A model generated the notes under the pieces. It had not been told where the DNA came from. It worked only from the letters and a program-made list of their open reading frames with translations, and did not search any database. A stretch of 64,000 nt of DNA from Streptomyces abyssalis (GTDB lineage Bacteria; Actinomycetota; Actinomycetes; Streptomycetales; Streptomycetaceae). Shown here in pieces: positions 52,001-60,085 of the stretch. Position 1 is the first letter of the stretch. Every line of letters starts with the position of its first letter. The position numbers were made by a program, and so were the translations under genes. The DNA lies in assembly GCF_001751365.1 (NCBI RefSeq), contig NZ_LJGT01000038.1:174466-238465 (forward strand), read 5' to 3'.

Positions 52001-52016
52001 TGTGACAGGCATCACA
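52001..52016. promoter_or_regulatory. CRP-like palindrome upstream of the PepSY gene
   Basis: TGTGACAGGCATCACA is a perfect TGTGA-N6-TCACA dyad, the classical Crp/Fnr-superfamily operator. It lies 102 bp upstream of the PepSY start and about 117 bp downstream of the ferredoxin gene's end. Streptomyces Crp recognises a related GTG-N8-CAC site. Confidence 0.5.
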
Positions 52017-52133
52017 CCTCGTGGAGCTGAGGGCTGCCGGGCCGAACGCCCGCCGGCCCCGCCGCTGCGGAGAAGCCGCCTGCCGGCCCGTACCCGCGGT
52101 GCGCGGCTCCGGGAGCCGGTAGCGGGGGCTGTT

Positions 52134-52577
52134 TCACTGCCCCCGATCACGGATCGGGGGCGCAGCGCGACGATTCCCGGCAAGCCCCCGTCGCGGCGGC
52201 GCGATGGCGTGCAGGTCGAGGATCTCCGGCCGCGGAGCGATGCCGGGGCCGCCCGCCCGGACCCAGGCGGTGACGTCCTCGGTCGCGTCCGCGCTGTTGA
52301 CCAGACCCAGCCAGACGGGCCGGGCGCCGGCGGCACGGCCGTCGGCGGAAGGCTGTACGACGATGACGTTGGCCTGGTCACATACGTCCAGACAGCCGGA
52401 CACGCGAACAGGCGCCTCCTCCCGCAGGCGAGCCGTCTGCGCCGCGTGATCCAGTCCGGTCACCTTGGGGCTGCCGCAGCAGCAGTCCCGGCACACGACG
52501 ATCCGGCACGGCGCACGGCCGGTCGTCTCCGCTGCCTCCGCCTCGCCGGACACCTCATCGACCGATGCCTCAGGCAC
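52134..52577 (-). CDS. Thioredoxin-like (2Fe-2S) ferredoxin domain protein under B12 control
   Basis: A 147-residue protein. Cysteines at about 29, 32-34 (VVCRDCCCGSPK) and at 62 and 66 (GCLDVCDQANVIVV) give the C-x4-C...C-x3-C pattern of thioredoxin-fold [2Fe-2S] ferredoxins, with extra adjacent cysteines. The C-terminus is basic and low in structure. GTG 52577 has GGGAGGG 6 nt upstream. It is preceded on its own strand by a cobalamin riboswitch. Such ferredoxins occur near B12 genes in actinobacteria; reduction of a corrinoid or a chaperone function is conceivable, but no activity can be assigned. Confidence 0.82.
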   Translation of the reverse strand: MPEASVDEVSGEAEAAETTGRAPCRIVVCRDCCCGSPKVTGLDHAAQTARLREEAPVRVSGCLDVCDQANVIVVQPSADGRAAGARPVWLGLVNSADATEDVTAWVRAGGPGIAPRPEILDLHAIAPPRRGLAGNRRAAPPIRDRGQ

Positions 52578-52619
52578 GCCGAACCCTCCCTCTCTCCGGG
52601 GAGATCCGCCCCGGCACGT

Positions 52620-52785
52620 CGAGGAGGCGACGGGTGAGTCTCCTGGCTCTCGGGTCAAGGCTCGTCCCGGCCTTCCCACCCCGCCCGGGGCGGTGGCGTG
52701 TCGGGGATCCGCTCGCCGATCACAGTGGCGGTACCGCGCCGGATTCACACCGGCTTCCTCCGACCGCCGTCGCCATGTCACGGGC
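52620..52785 (-). promoter_or_regulatory. Cobalamin riboswitch for the ferredoxin-like gene
   Basis: On the minus strand the order is GGAGGAAGCCGGTGTGAATC, CGGCGCGGTACCGCCACTGT, a variable arm (GCGGGGTGGGAAGGCCGG) and the closing GAGAGCCAGGAGACTCACCC. These are the conserved core and B12-box elements of the cobalamin aptamer. It ends about 45 bp before the GTG start of the ferredoxin-like gene, so the switch can act on its translation or termination. Confidence 0.93.
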
Positions 52786-52874
52786 CATCATTCCATCCGG
52801 GTGCCGTCCAGGCCGATCGGCCTCGAACCCGCGCTGACGGGCGGGCTGCCGGCCGTGCGTCACAATGACGAGGC

Positions 52875-53030
52875 AGGGCGACGGGGTTCAGGGTGCCGGT
52901 GTGATTCCGGCACGGTCGCGCCACTGTGATCGGGGAGCGGACCCCAGCAAGGCCACGCCCTGTGGTCGCAAAGACTGGAAGACAGGGGCGAGCGGTGATC
53001 CGGGAGTCAGGAGACTGACCCGTCGCCGTC
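52875..53030 (+). promoter_or_regulatory. Cobalamin riboswitch for the FhuF-like gene
   Basis: On the plus strand: GGGTGCCGGTGTGATTCCGG, CACGGTCGCGCCACTGTGAT, a GGTCGCAAAGACTGGAAGAC arm and the closing GAGTCAGGAGACTGACCCG. GGCGACGGG at the left pairs with CCGTCGCC at the right as P1. It is back to back with the minus-strand riboswitch (52620-52785); the two aptamers share most of their core sequence in mirror orientation, suggesting duplication. The next clear gene on this strand starts at 53314. Confidence 0.93.
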
Positions 53031-53068
53031 CACCGGCTGGGGGCGAGAACACCCCGGGAAGGATCGCG

Positions 53069-53317
53069 ATGCCGAGCCGTGCCGAGATGCGCGCAACAAG
53101 TCGTCGAGGTCGGAGCAGGCGCACCGTGATGGCAAGCGCCGGGGCCGTAACGCCATGCCGGCCACGTACAACACCGACATTCCAGGACGGGAGTGCCTGG
53201 CCGAGTCGTGGGAAAGCGCCTCGTCGAAGTGGCGATGACACCGTTTCCCCGGGCTTCCCGGCGGACGTGCCGTTCGCGTTCCGCCTCCACGTCGTCGGCG
53301 CGCAGCTCCCGGCATGA
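53069..53317 (+). CDS. Possible small or frameshifted gene between riboswitch and FhuF-like gene
   Basis: An open frame of 82 codons starts at ATG 53069 with GGAAGG 6 nt upstream and ends by an ATGA overlap with the FhuF-like gene, which argues for coupling. Its first 58 codons have poor third-position GC, whereas its last 25 (ending DVPFAFRLHVVGAQLPA) look coding. In the +1 frame the segment 53071-53245 has good GC bias and ends MPATYNTDIPGRECLAESWE and so on. Either a frameshift splits one gene, or only a short coupled peptide is made, or this is just leader RNA. Not recognised. Confidence 0.3.
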   Translation: MPSRAEMRATSRRGRSRRTVMASAGAVTPCRPRTTPTFQDGSAWPSRGKAPRRSGDDTVSPGFPADVPFAFRLHVVGAQLPA

Positions 53318-54045
53318 CCAGCCCCTACACGGTCAGAGCGGTGGTCGAGGAGGTCACGGCGCTCGGTCCGTTCTTCGCCGTACAGGCCCACCCGCCCGGC
53401 ACCGAGCCGCCCGGACCCTGGCAGCCGCTCTCCCGGCCCCTGCTCGAAGCCCGGGTGACAGGCGTGCGGGACTCGCTGGCCGCGGCCGGCGGGCAGCCGC
53501 CCGGCGCGGTCGAAACGCGGGTCGCCGCGTCCGTCGCCCACCTGGGACTGGCCGCCCGACTGGTCTCTCCCGCCCTGGCCGCCGCGGTGCTGCACGGTCT
53601 GGTACTTGCGTCCGGCCTCGCGGATCTGCGGTGGCAACCCGTGATCGGTGGCCCGGGCCCCCTTTCCCTGCCCGGCGACGCCTTCACCGACGGCCACGCG
53701 GATTCGCCGACCGGGATCGCCGACGAACTGAGCAGCCGTCTGCTGGACGGCCCGCTGCGCGAACTCGCCGATGCCATGGCGGAGTTCTCCGTATCCCGGC
53801 ACATCCTGTGGGGCAACACCGCCTCGGCCGTCAACGGAGCGGCGACCATGATCACATCTTCCCGCCCGGAACTCTCAGCACGGACCCGCACCCTCACGAG
53901 CCTCCTCCTGGAGCGGTCCCCACTACGCGAAGCCGGCACCACGACCCCCGACGGAACTTTCCGGCGCCGCAGCTGCTGCCTGATCTACCGTGCCGCACCG
54001 GACCGCAACGGGGCCCTCTGCGGGGACTGCGCCCTGTCCCGCTGA
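53314..54045 (+). CDS. FhuF-like (2Fe-2S) protein under B12 riboswitch control
   Basis: A 243-residue protein with the FhuF C-terminal iron-sulfur signature: Cys221 and Cys222 in RRSCCLIYRAAPDRNGALCGDC, then Cys236 and Cys239, i.e. CC-x13-C-x2-C. The upstream helical body is typical of the family (GVRDSLAAAGGQPPGAVETR, LWGNTASAVNGAATM). The siderophore-linked paralogue at 13925 is iron-box controlled; this one follows a cobalamin riboswitch instead. A ferric-chelate reductase regulated by B12 would be odd, so reduction of a cobalamin, corrinoid or cobalt complex is a reasonable hypothesis. Confidence 0.85.
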   Translation: MTSPYTVRAVVEEVTALGPFFAVQAHPPGTEPPGPWQPLSRPLLEARVTGVRDSLAAAGGQPPGAVETRVAASVAHLGLAARLVSPALAAAVLHGLVLASGLADLRWQPVIGGPGPLSLPGDAFTDGHADSPTGIADELSSRLLDGPLRELADAMAEFSVSRHILWGNTASAVNGAATMITSSRPELSARTRTLTSLLLERSPLREAGTTTPDGTFRRRSCCLIYRAAPDRNGALCGDCALSR

Positions 54046-54067
54046 CCAGCCCGCGGGAAACGGGACC

Positions 54068-55204
54068 TCAGGACGCGACCGGGACGACCCGCTGCTCCAC
54101 GCCGGTGTACGAGGCGAGTGGGCGGATCAGGGCGTTGTGCGCGAGCTGTTCGGTGATGTGGGCCGTCCACCCGGTGATTCGGCTCATCACGAAGATCGGC
54201 GTGAACGCCGGGATGTCGAAGCCCATCAGGTGGTACGCGAGACCGGCCGGGTAGTCGAGGTTGGGGTGGATGCCCTTGCGGCTGATCATGGCGTCGCGAA
54301 GGGCGGCGTGCAGCGCAGCCAACCGCGTGGTCCCGGGATCTCCTGAGCGGGCGATGAGCCGGTCGGTTGCCTCCTGCATGATCGGGACGCGGGAGTCGCC
54401 GTGCTTGTAGACGCGGTGGCCGAAGCCCATGATCTTCCGCTTGGTCGTCAGGGCCTCCTCCAGCCACTCGGCGGCACGCTGCGGGTCACGGATCTCGTTG
54501 AGCATGTGCATCACGGCTTCGTTGGCGCCGCCGTGCAGCGGCCCCTTGAGTGCGCCGATGGCCGCGGTGACCGCGCTGTAGAGGTCGGAGAGGGTTGAGG
54601 TGACGACGCGTGCGGTGAACGTCGAGGCGTTGAAGCTGTGTTCGGCGTACAGGATCAGTGAGATCTCGAAGCAGCGCACGACCTCGGGTTCGGGCACGGT
54701 GCCGAAGCACATGTGGAAGAAGTTCTCGGCGTAGCCGAGAGATGTGTCCGGGGTGATGGGGCCGAGTCCGCGCCGCCGACGCTGGTCGGCGGCGACCACG
54801 ACGGGCAGCTTGGCCAGCAGGGCAAGGGACTTGGCGCGGTTGGCCTCGGGGCTGTCGTCGCCTTCGGTGGGGTCCTCGGCGCCGAAGAAGCTGACGGCGG
54901 TACGCAGGACATCCATCGGGTGGCAGGTCTCCGGGACGCGCGCGAGGAGTTCGGCGGTGGTGCGGTCCAGCGGGCGCAGGGCACGCTCCTGTGCCCGGAA
55001 CTCCGCCAGCTGCGCCGTCGTCGGGAGCTCGCCGTGCCACAGCAGGTAGGCGACCTCCTCGAACGAGCATCGGGCGGCCAGGTCCTGGACGGGATAGCCG
55101 CGGTAGGTGAGGGAGTTGGTCGCCTCGATGACGGTCGAGATCTCAGTGGTGTCGACGACGACGCCGGCGAGGCCCCTGCGGATGTCGGATGCAGTGGTGG
55201 TCAT
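54068..55204 (-). CDS. prpC: 2-methylcitrate synthase / citrate synthase
   Basis: A 378-residue citrate synthase-family enzyme. The catalytic histidines lie in LKGPLHGGANEAVMHML and GFGHRVYKHGDSRVPIM, and the catalytic Asp is in HPNLDYPAGLAYHLMG. The short length and position at the end of prpD-prpB-prpC indicate 2-methylcitrate synthase, which condenses propionyl-CoA with oxaloacetate; such enzymes often also accept acetyl-CoA. GGAGG precedes ATG 55204. It follows prpB by 27 bp. Confidence 0.93.
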   Translation of the reverse strand: MTTTASDIRRGLAGVVVDTTEISTVIEATNSLTYRGYPVQDLAARCSFEEVAYLLWHGELPTTAQLAEFRAQERALRPLDRTTAELLARVPETCHPMDVLRTAVSFFGAEDPTEGDDSPEANRAKSLALLAKLPVVVAADQRRRRGLGPITPDTSLGYAENFFHMCFGTVPEPEVVRCFEISLILYAEHSFNASTFTARVVTSTLSDLYSAVTAAIGALKGPLHGGANEAVMHMLNEIRDPQRAAEWLEEALTTKRKIMGFGHRVYKHGDSRVPIMQEATDRLIARSGDPGTTRLAALHAALRDAMISRKGIHPNLDYPAGLAYHLMGFDIPAFTPIFVMSRITGWTAHITEQLAHNALIRPLASYTGVEQRVVPVAS

Positions 55205-55231
55205 GTTCGTATGCCTCCGTGTGGGTCCCGG

Positions 55232-56137
55232 TCAGGCGCCGGGTGGCAGCGTGAAGTCGTGCACGGCGGAGTCGAAGGCCGTGTAGTCGGCGTAGCCGAG
55301 CACCTCGTAGAGGCGGGAGCGGGTCTGCATGCGCGGCAGCAGCGATTCCTGTGTGCCTTCGGCGGCGAGCGTGCGCAGCCCGTCCTCGACCGCCCCGTTC
55401 ATCAGCCGGAAGAAGGTCACGGGATAGAGCGCGATGTCGTAGCCGAGGTCCTGAAGCGTGCGGGTGTTCAGCAGCGGCGTCTTGCCGAACTCGGTCATGT
55501 TGGCGAGCAGCGGCACGTCCACGGCCTTGCGGAACGCTTCGAACTCGGCCTCGTCGGCGAGAGCTTCGGGGAAGACGGCGTCGGCACCGGCGTCGACGTA
55601 CGCCTTCGCGCGGTCGATCGCCGCGTCCATTCCCTCCACGGCCCGTGCGTCGGTGCGGGCCATCAGGAGGAAGTCCGGGTCGCGTCGGGCCTCCGCGGCG
55701 GCGCGTACGCGTTGGACCATCTCCTCCCGCGTGACCAGGGTCTTGCCGTCGAGGTGGCCGCAGCGTTTGACGGCCGTCTGGTCCTCCAGGTGCAGCCCCG
55801 CGAGGCCGGCGTCCTCGAAGAGCTGGACGGTGCGGGCGGCGTTGACCGGAGCGCCGAAGCCCGTGTCGGCGTCGATGAGAACGGGCAGGTCGGTCACCCG
55901 TGTGACCTGCTGGGCGCGTGCGGCGACCTCGGCGGAGGTGGTCAGCCCGATGTCGGGCAGGCACAGTTCGGCGGCGAGCACCGCGCCTGAGAGGTACGCG
56001 GCCTCATACCCGTGTTCCTCGATCAGCTTCGCCGAGTACGGGTTGACGGCGCCCGGCATGGTCAACAGGCGCCCGGTGGCGAGCCGTTCGCGCAGTGCCC
56101 GGCGGCGCTGTGCGGGCGTCGTGCGGGTGTGCAGCAT
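55232..56137 (-). CDS. prpB: 2-methylisocitrate lyase
   Basis: A 301-residue member of the isocitrate lyase/PEP mutase superfamily. LPVLIDADTGFGAPVNAART carries the metal-binding aspartates and KRCGHLDGKTLV the catalytic loop in its PrpB form (short KRCGH). It splits 2-methylisocitrate to pyruvate and succinate. ATG 56137 overlaps the prpD stop as TGATG, so translation is coupled; AAGGGG lies 8 nt upstream. Confidence 0.94.
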   Translation of the reverse strand: MLHTRTTPAQRRRALRERLATGRLLTMPGAVNPYSAKLIEEHGYEAAYLSGAVLAAELCLPDIGLTTSAEVAARAQQVTRVTDLPVLIDADTGFGAPVNAARTVQLFEDAGLAGLHLEDQTAVKRCGHLDGKTLVTREEMVQRVRAAAEARRDPDFLLMARTDARAVEGMDAAIDRAKAYVDAGADAVFPEALADEAEFEAFRKAVDVPLLANMTEFGKTPLLNTRTLQDLGYDIALYPVTFFRLMNGAVEDGLRTLAAEGTQESLLPRMQTRSRLYEVLGYADYTAFDSAVHDFTLPPGA

Positions 56138-57657
56138 CAGAACAGCCCCTTCGGAAGCGTGGCGTCGTATGCCGCGACGGCCTCGGTGTCCACGGCCGGG
56201 AACAGGTCCGCGAGAGAGGTCGTGTCCAGTTCGGCCAGGCGCCCGGCGGCTGTCAGGAACGCGTCCTGGGCGCCGGGTTCGACGATTCCCTCGGCGAGGG
56301 TGCGGAACTTGGCCTCGTACTGTGCGCGGCCGAAGGGGCGCTCCCCCGCCGGGTGCGCGTCGGCGACGGCCAGTTCGTCCTCGATGACGGTGCCGTCCTC
56401 CAGCGTGATGACGGCACGCCCCCCGAAGGCCCGCTTGTTCGGGTCCGGGTCGTGGTAGCGGCGGGTCCACTCCGGGTCCTCGACGGTCGAGATCTTCCGC
56501 CACAGAGCGACGGTCTCCGCGCGCCGGGCCCGCTCGGGCGCGTATGAACGCTCGTGGTGCCATTCGCCGTCCTCCAGAGCGACGGCGAGGATGTACGGCA
56601 CCGAGTGGTCCAGGGTCTCGCGGCTGGCCCCGGGGTCGTACTTCTGCGGGTCGTTCGCGCCCGAACCGATGACGTTGTGGGTGTGGTGGCTGGTGTGGAG
56701 CACGATCTCCCGGACGCCGGTGAGGGGGCCGGTGCGCTCGCGCAGCCGCCGCGCCAGGTCGATGACCGCCTGCGCCTGGTACTCGGCGGAGTGCTCCTTG
56801 GTGTAGGTGTCGAGAATCGCGCGCCGTGCCTCGTCCGCCTCGGGCAGTGCGACGGTGTACGCCGCCTCGGGCCCGTCCAGCATCCAGGCGAGGAAGCCGT
56901 CCTCGCCCTCGTAGACCGGGGACGGTGCTCCTTCGCCGCGCATCGCCCGGTCGACCGCTTCGATCGCGGCCTTCCCGGCGAAGGCCGGGGCGAACGCCTT
57001 CCACGAGGAGATCTCGCCCTTGCGGGACTGCCGCGTCGCGGTCGTGGTGTGCACGGCCTGCTGGACGGCCTGGTACACCGTCGCGGTCTCCAGCCCCAGC
57101 AGTGCCCCCAGTCCGCAGGCGGTGGCGGCGCTGAGGTGGGCCACGTGGTCGATGCGGTGGGCGTGCAGGCAGATGCCCCTCACCAGCGCCACGTGGATCT
57201 CGTAGGCGGCGATGACGCCGCGCAGCAGTTCCGCGCCGGAGCGTCCGGTGTGCTGGGCGACCGCCAGCAGCGGGGGGATGTTGTCCCCGGGGTGGGAGTA
57301 ATCGGCTGCCAGGAAGGTGTCGTGGAAGTCCAGCTCCCGTACAGCCGTGCCGTTGGCCCAGGCCGCCCACTCCGGGGACACCCGCACGCCGGGCGCGGTG
57401 CCGAACACCGAGGCGCCGGGCGCGCCGGCGTGCGCGAGTGCCTGGGTGCGGGCGACGGCGACCGGCCGGCGGCGCAGCGAAGCCACGGCGACCGAGGCGT
57501 TGTCGATCACGCGGTTCACGGCCATGGCGGTGACCTGCGGGTCGATCGCGCCGGTCTCCTGAGTGCCGGTGGCGACGGCCGCCAGCTTCCACGCGAGCTG
57601 CTCCTCGCGCGGCAGCCGGTCGGCGCTGGGGTGGACACGTACCTGGTGGTCGATCAC
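56137..57657 (-). CDS. prpD: 2-methylcitrate dehydratase
   Basis: A 506-residue MmgE/PrpD-family dehydratase. [55 protein letters not shown] and [20 protein letters not shown] are diagnostic. It dehydrates 2-methylcitrate to methylaconitate (or directly onwards to methylisocitrate). GTG 57657 is used, with GAGGAG 5 nt upstream. It heads the prpDBC operon, divergent from a PrpR/RamB-type regulator with a TTTGCAAA operator between. Confidence 0.95.
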   Translation of the reverse strand: MIDHQVRVHPSADRLPREEQLAWKLAAVATGTQETGAIDPQVTAMAVNRVIDNASVAVASLRRRPVAVARTQALAHAGAPGASVFGTAPGVRVSPEWAAWANGTAVRELDFHDTFLAADYSHPGDNIPPLLAVAQHTGRSGAELLRGVIAAYEIHVALVRGICLHAHRIDHVAHLSAATACGLGALLGLETATVYQAVQQAVHTTTATRQSRKGEISSWKAFAPAFAGKAAIEAVDRAMRGEGAPSPVYEGEDGFLAWMLDGPEAAYTVALPEADEARRAILDTYTKEHSAEYQAQAVIDLARRLRERTGPLTGVREIVLHTSHHTHNVIGSGANDPQKYDPGASRETLDHSVPYILAVALEDGEWHHERSYAPERARRAETVALWRKISTVEDPEWTRRYHDPDPNKRAFGGRAVITLEDGTVIEDELAVADAHPAGERPFGRAQYEAKFRTLAEGIVEPGAQDAFLTAAGRLAELDTTSLADLFPAVDTEAVAAYDATLPKGLF

Positions 57658-57696
57658 GGGACTCCTCGTTCGGCGCGACGGTGCTTCGTACACATC

Positions 57697-57706
57697 CTTC
57701 GCAACC
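57697..57706. promoter_or_regulatory. TTCGCA element near the prpD start
   Basis: CTTCGCAACC repeats the element found twice upstream of aceA. It lies 40 bp upstream of the prpD start and so could be a RamB/PrpR contact site in the prpD promoter. Confidence 0.4.
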
Positions 57707-57771
57707 GAGCATTGCTCCATGTCGCCGTCCAGCGCGACTGGCCCAATCTGCGGAATCTCTCCGTGCCGTAC

Positions 57772-57798
57772 CTGCGAATCTGCGAATTTTGCAAATTC
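57772..57798. promoter_or_regulatory. PrpR-type operator with TTTGCAAA core
   Basis: Two abutting CTGCGAAT repeats (57772-57779 and 57780-57787) run into GAATTTTGCAAATTC (57784-57798). The latter is an inverted repeat GAATTT-TGC-AAATTC with the core TTTGCAAA, the site described for mycobacterial PrpR. Another degenerate copy, CTGCGGAAT, lies at 57748. The element is 65 bp upstream of the regulator gene and about 120 bp upstream of prpD, allowing autoregulation and control of the operon. Confidence 0.72.
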
Positions 57799-57862
57799 AG
57801 CGGATGCTAGCTTGGCAACGACGGCTGGACAGCAGGGCCCGGGATTCGGGAGGAACGGCGAC

Positions 57863-59302
57863 ATGGGACGGCCCCCGGCACGGAAGATCTACGCTCATGC
57901 CAAGCTGCGCAGGCTCCGCGCTCAGCACGGCATGAACCAGGTCGAGCTGGCCCGCGCCCTGGACATCTCCACCAGCTATCTGAACCAGATCGAACACAGC
58001 CAGCGCCCGCTGACCGCCGCCGTTCTGCTCCGCCTGTCCGAAGTGCTGGGCGTGGAGGCGGAGTTCTTCTCCGAAGCCGACGAGGAGCGCCTCACCACGG
58101 ATCTCCGGGCAGCCCTGGCCGACGAGGCGAGCGGGGTGACCGTGAGCCCCGAGGAAGCCGGCGAGGTGGCCCGTGACCACCCCGAAGCGGCCCGGGCCCT
58201 GGTGGCGCTGCACCGGCGCTACCGCGAGTCCTCCGAGCAGGTCGCCGCGCTCGCCTCCGGCGACCCCTCCGCGGCCCTGCCGCCGCTGGAGGCGCACGAC
58301 GAGGTGCGCGACTTCTTCTACGCCCACCACAACCACTTCGGCCCGCTGGACGACGAAGCGGAGCGGGCCGTGGCGAATCTCGGCCTGGACTCCGCCCGCT
58401 CGGCGGCCACAGTGCTGCGGGAGCTGTTCACCGAGCGGCACGGCATCAAGATCGTCCAGTCGAGCCCCGAGCGTGCCGTGTCCACCCGCCGCTTCGACCG
58501 CGAGCGCGGGCTGCTCTTCCTCTCCCCTTATCTGACGGAGGGGCAGCAGGCCTTCCAGCTCGCCACGCAACTCGCGATGCTGGAGCACGACGGGCTCCTC
58601 GACGCGCTCGCCGACAGCACCACTTTCGCCTCACCTCAGGCCAAGGGGCTCGCCCGTATCGGGCTGGCCAACTACTTCGCGGGCGCGCTGCTCATGCCGT
58701 ACACCGCCTTCCACGCAGCAGCCGAGGAGCTGCGCTACGACGTGGAGATGCTCCAGACGCGCTTCGGCGTCGGATTCGAGACGGTCTGCCACCGGCTCAG
58801 CACGCTCCAGCGCACGGGGCGGCGCGGGGTGCCGTTCTCGTTCCTGCGTGTCGACCGTGCGGGCAACATCTCCAAGCGCCAGTCCGCCACCGACTTCCAC
58901 TTCTCACGGCTCGGCGGTACGTGCCCGCTGTGGACCGTCTACGAGGCGTTCTCCGCCCCGGGCCGCATCCTCACGCAGGTCGCCGAAATGCCGGACGGCA
59001 AGCGGTACTTCTGGGTCGCACGCACCGTGACGCGAGGCGGGTTCGGGCACCGTGCGCCGCGCGCCGAGTTCGCTGTCGCCCTGGGCTGCGAACTGCGGCA
59101 CGCCCAGCGCCTCGTCTATGCCGAAGGCGTCGCGCTCGACGACCCCGCGGCGGCCACACCCATCGGCCTGGGCTGCCGCATCTGCGAACGCCGCGACTGC
59201 GCGCAGCGCGCCCGCCCACCGGCCGGCGGACGCCTCGCCGTCGACCCCGACCGGCGTACGACGATCCCCTACCCGGTCGAAGGGCCGAACGGCGGGAGAT
59301 AG
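57863..59302 (+). CDS. prpR: PrpR/RamB-type regulator of the methylcitrate cycle
   Basis: A 479-residue paralogue of the regulator at 26390-27805. It has an XRE HTH (about 10-64; [20 protein letters not shown]), the IrrE-like centre without a protease motif ([15 protein letters not shown]), and a DUF2083 C-terminus with cysteines in GGTCPLW and [16 protein letters not shown]. In mycobacteria PrpR senses propionyl-CoA-related metabolites and activates prpDC; divergence from prpDBC supports the same here. GGAGGAA lies about 9 nt before ATG 57863. Confidence 0.92.
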   Translation: MGRPPARKIYAHAKLRRLRAQHGMNQVELARALDISTSYLNQIEHSQRPLTAAVLLRLSEVLGVEAEFFSEADEERLTTDLRAALADEASGVTVSPEEAGEVARDHPEAARALVALHRRYRESSEQVAALASGDPSAALPPLEAHDEVRDFFYAHHNHFGPLDDEAERAVANLGLDSARSAATVLRELFTERHGIKIVQSSPERAVSTRRFDRERGLLFLSPYLTEGQQAFQLATQLAMLEHDGLLDALADSTTFASPQAKGLARIGLANYFAGALLMPYTAFHAAAEELRYDVEMLQTRFGVGFETVCHRLSTLQRTGRRGVPFSFLRVDRAGNISKRQSATDFHFSRLGGTCPLWTVYEAFSAPGRILTQVAEMPDGKRYFWVARTVTRGGFGHRAPRAEFAVALGCELRHAQRLVYAEGVALDDPAAATPIGLGCRICERRDCAQRARPPAGGRLAVDPDRRTTIPYPVEGPNGGR

Positions 59303-59333
59303 CGGGAGACAGCCGCCAACGACCCGGCCGGCG

Positions 59334-59640
59334 ATGTCACTTGCAGCACAGACGCAGTCGCCGTCCGACGGACGAGTCGGCACCCGCATCAACGCCGCCC
59401 TCCACGCCCACGGCGAGGCGTGCAAGAACCGGGAACTTACGGACGGCGCCAAGGACTTGGGCCACTTGATGGCAGGCCGTGGGCGACGACTCCGTGCTGG
59501 CCGAACAGGCCTGCCAACGCTTCGGGCTCCTCGGCGACCCGCGACCAGTTCCGCCCCGAGCGGCGCTTCACCACCGGCGCCCGCCCGGCGGATCTCGCGC
59601 GGGTCGAGAAGCGGCCGGCATCTGACGGCATCTGACGGCA
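59334..59640 (+). pseudogene. Probable decayed gene in three reading frames
   Basis: Coding-like third-position GC moves between frames. Frame 1 from ATG 59334 reads GTRINAALHAHGEACKNREL and on to KDLGHLMA. Near 59474 one base has to be skipped to continue AVGDDSVLAEQACQRFGLLG. Near 59540 the frame shifts again to DQFRPERRFTTGARPADLAR. Two indels therefore disrupt what was one gene of at least 100 codons, and it ends in a small tandem repeat. No family is recognised. It follows the PrpR-type gene by 31 bp. Confidence 0.45.
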
Positions 59641-59643
59641 TCG
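59619..59643. repeat. 10-bp tandem repeat, 2.5 copies
   Basis: GGCATCTGAC is repeated twice and followed by a partial third copy GGCAT, at the 3' end of the decayed coding segment. Probably replication slippage. Confidence 0.85.
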
Positions 59644-59778
59644 TTGAGGACGTCCGCGCGTTGACCACTGCCTGACCCCCGGCGCCTTCGGCACGGCGCC
59701 GTCCCAACCGCCGGACGAGGGCCGCGCCGGGAACGAGGCCTGAAATCGCCGTCTGGCGGTAGCAGTTCGCCGGCCCGT

Positions 59779-59932
59779 ACGATGCGGGTACGTCCACGCA
59801 TGAATGGACACCGACAACTCAATGCGTACGCGCCCGGGGAAAGCCGGTGGGATTCCGGCACTGACCTGCAACCGTGAGCGGCTGAGCACCCTCAGCCGCG
59901 AGTCGGACCACCCGGCGCGATACGTGCACCGC
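59779..59932 (+). promoter_or_regulatory. Cobalamin riboswitch for the ECF importer operon
   Basis: The core reads GGGGAAAGCCGGTGGGATTC, CGGCACTGACCTGCAACCGT and GAGCGG. A compact hairpin GGCTGAG-CACC-CTCAGCC follows, then the closing GAGTCGGACCACCCGGC. The peripheral arms are short compared with the metE element, suggesting the smaller cobalamin-II aptamer type. It controls the genes starting at 60086, consistent with B12 repressing its own uptake. Confidence 0.9.
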
Positions 59933-59977
59933 TTCTCACTGTCATGGTCTGCAGCGTGGAGCCCTCCTGAGCCGTTC

Positions 59978-60056
59978 CGGGCCCCTGCCGCATTCGTCAC
60001 CACCGCACGAATGCAGGTACGGGGCCATTTTGCGGGACGCCTCCGGCAGGGGCCCG
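59978..60056 (+). promoter_or_regulatory. Long-range stem between riboswitch and first importer gene (expression platform)
   Basis: CGGGCCCCTGCCG (59978-59990) is perfectly complementary to CGGCAGGGGCCCG (60044-60056). It encloses a second perfect hairpin, GCATTCGT (59990-59997) with ACGAATGC (60007-60014). The outer stem ends about 13 nt before the ribosome site GGAAGGA of the gene at 60086. This is where the switch would choose between terminator-like and open structures. Confidence 0.6.
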
Positions 60057-60085
60057 ATGCGGCCTGCCCGGAAGGACTTCTCCCC

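Noticed and set aside
57700..59302. Zinc protease activity of the RamB/PrpR-type proteins through the IrrE-like region
   Set aside because: The HExxH motif is absent in both proteins; the region appears to be non-catalytic.
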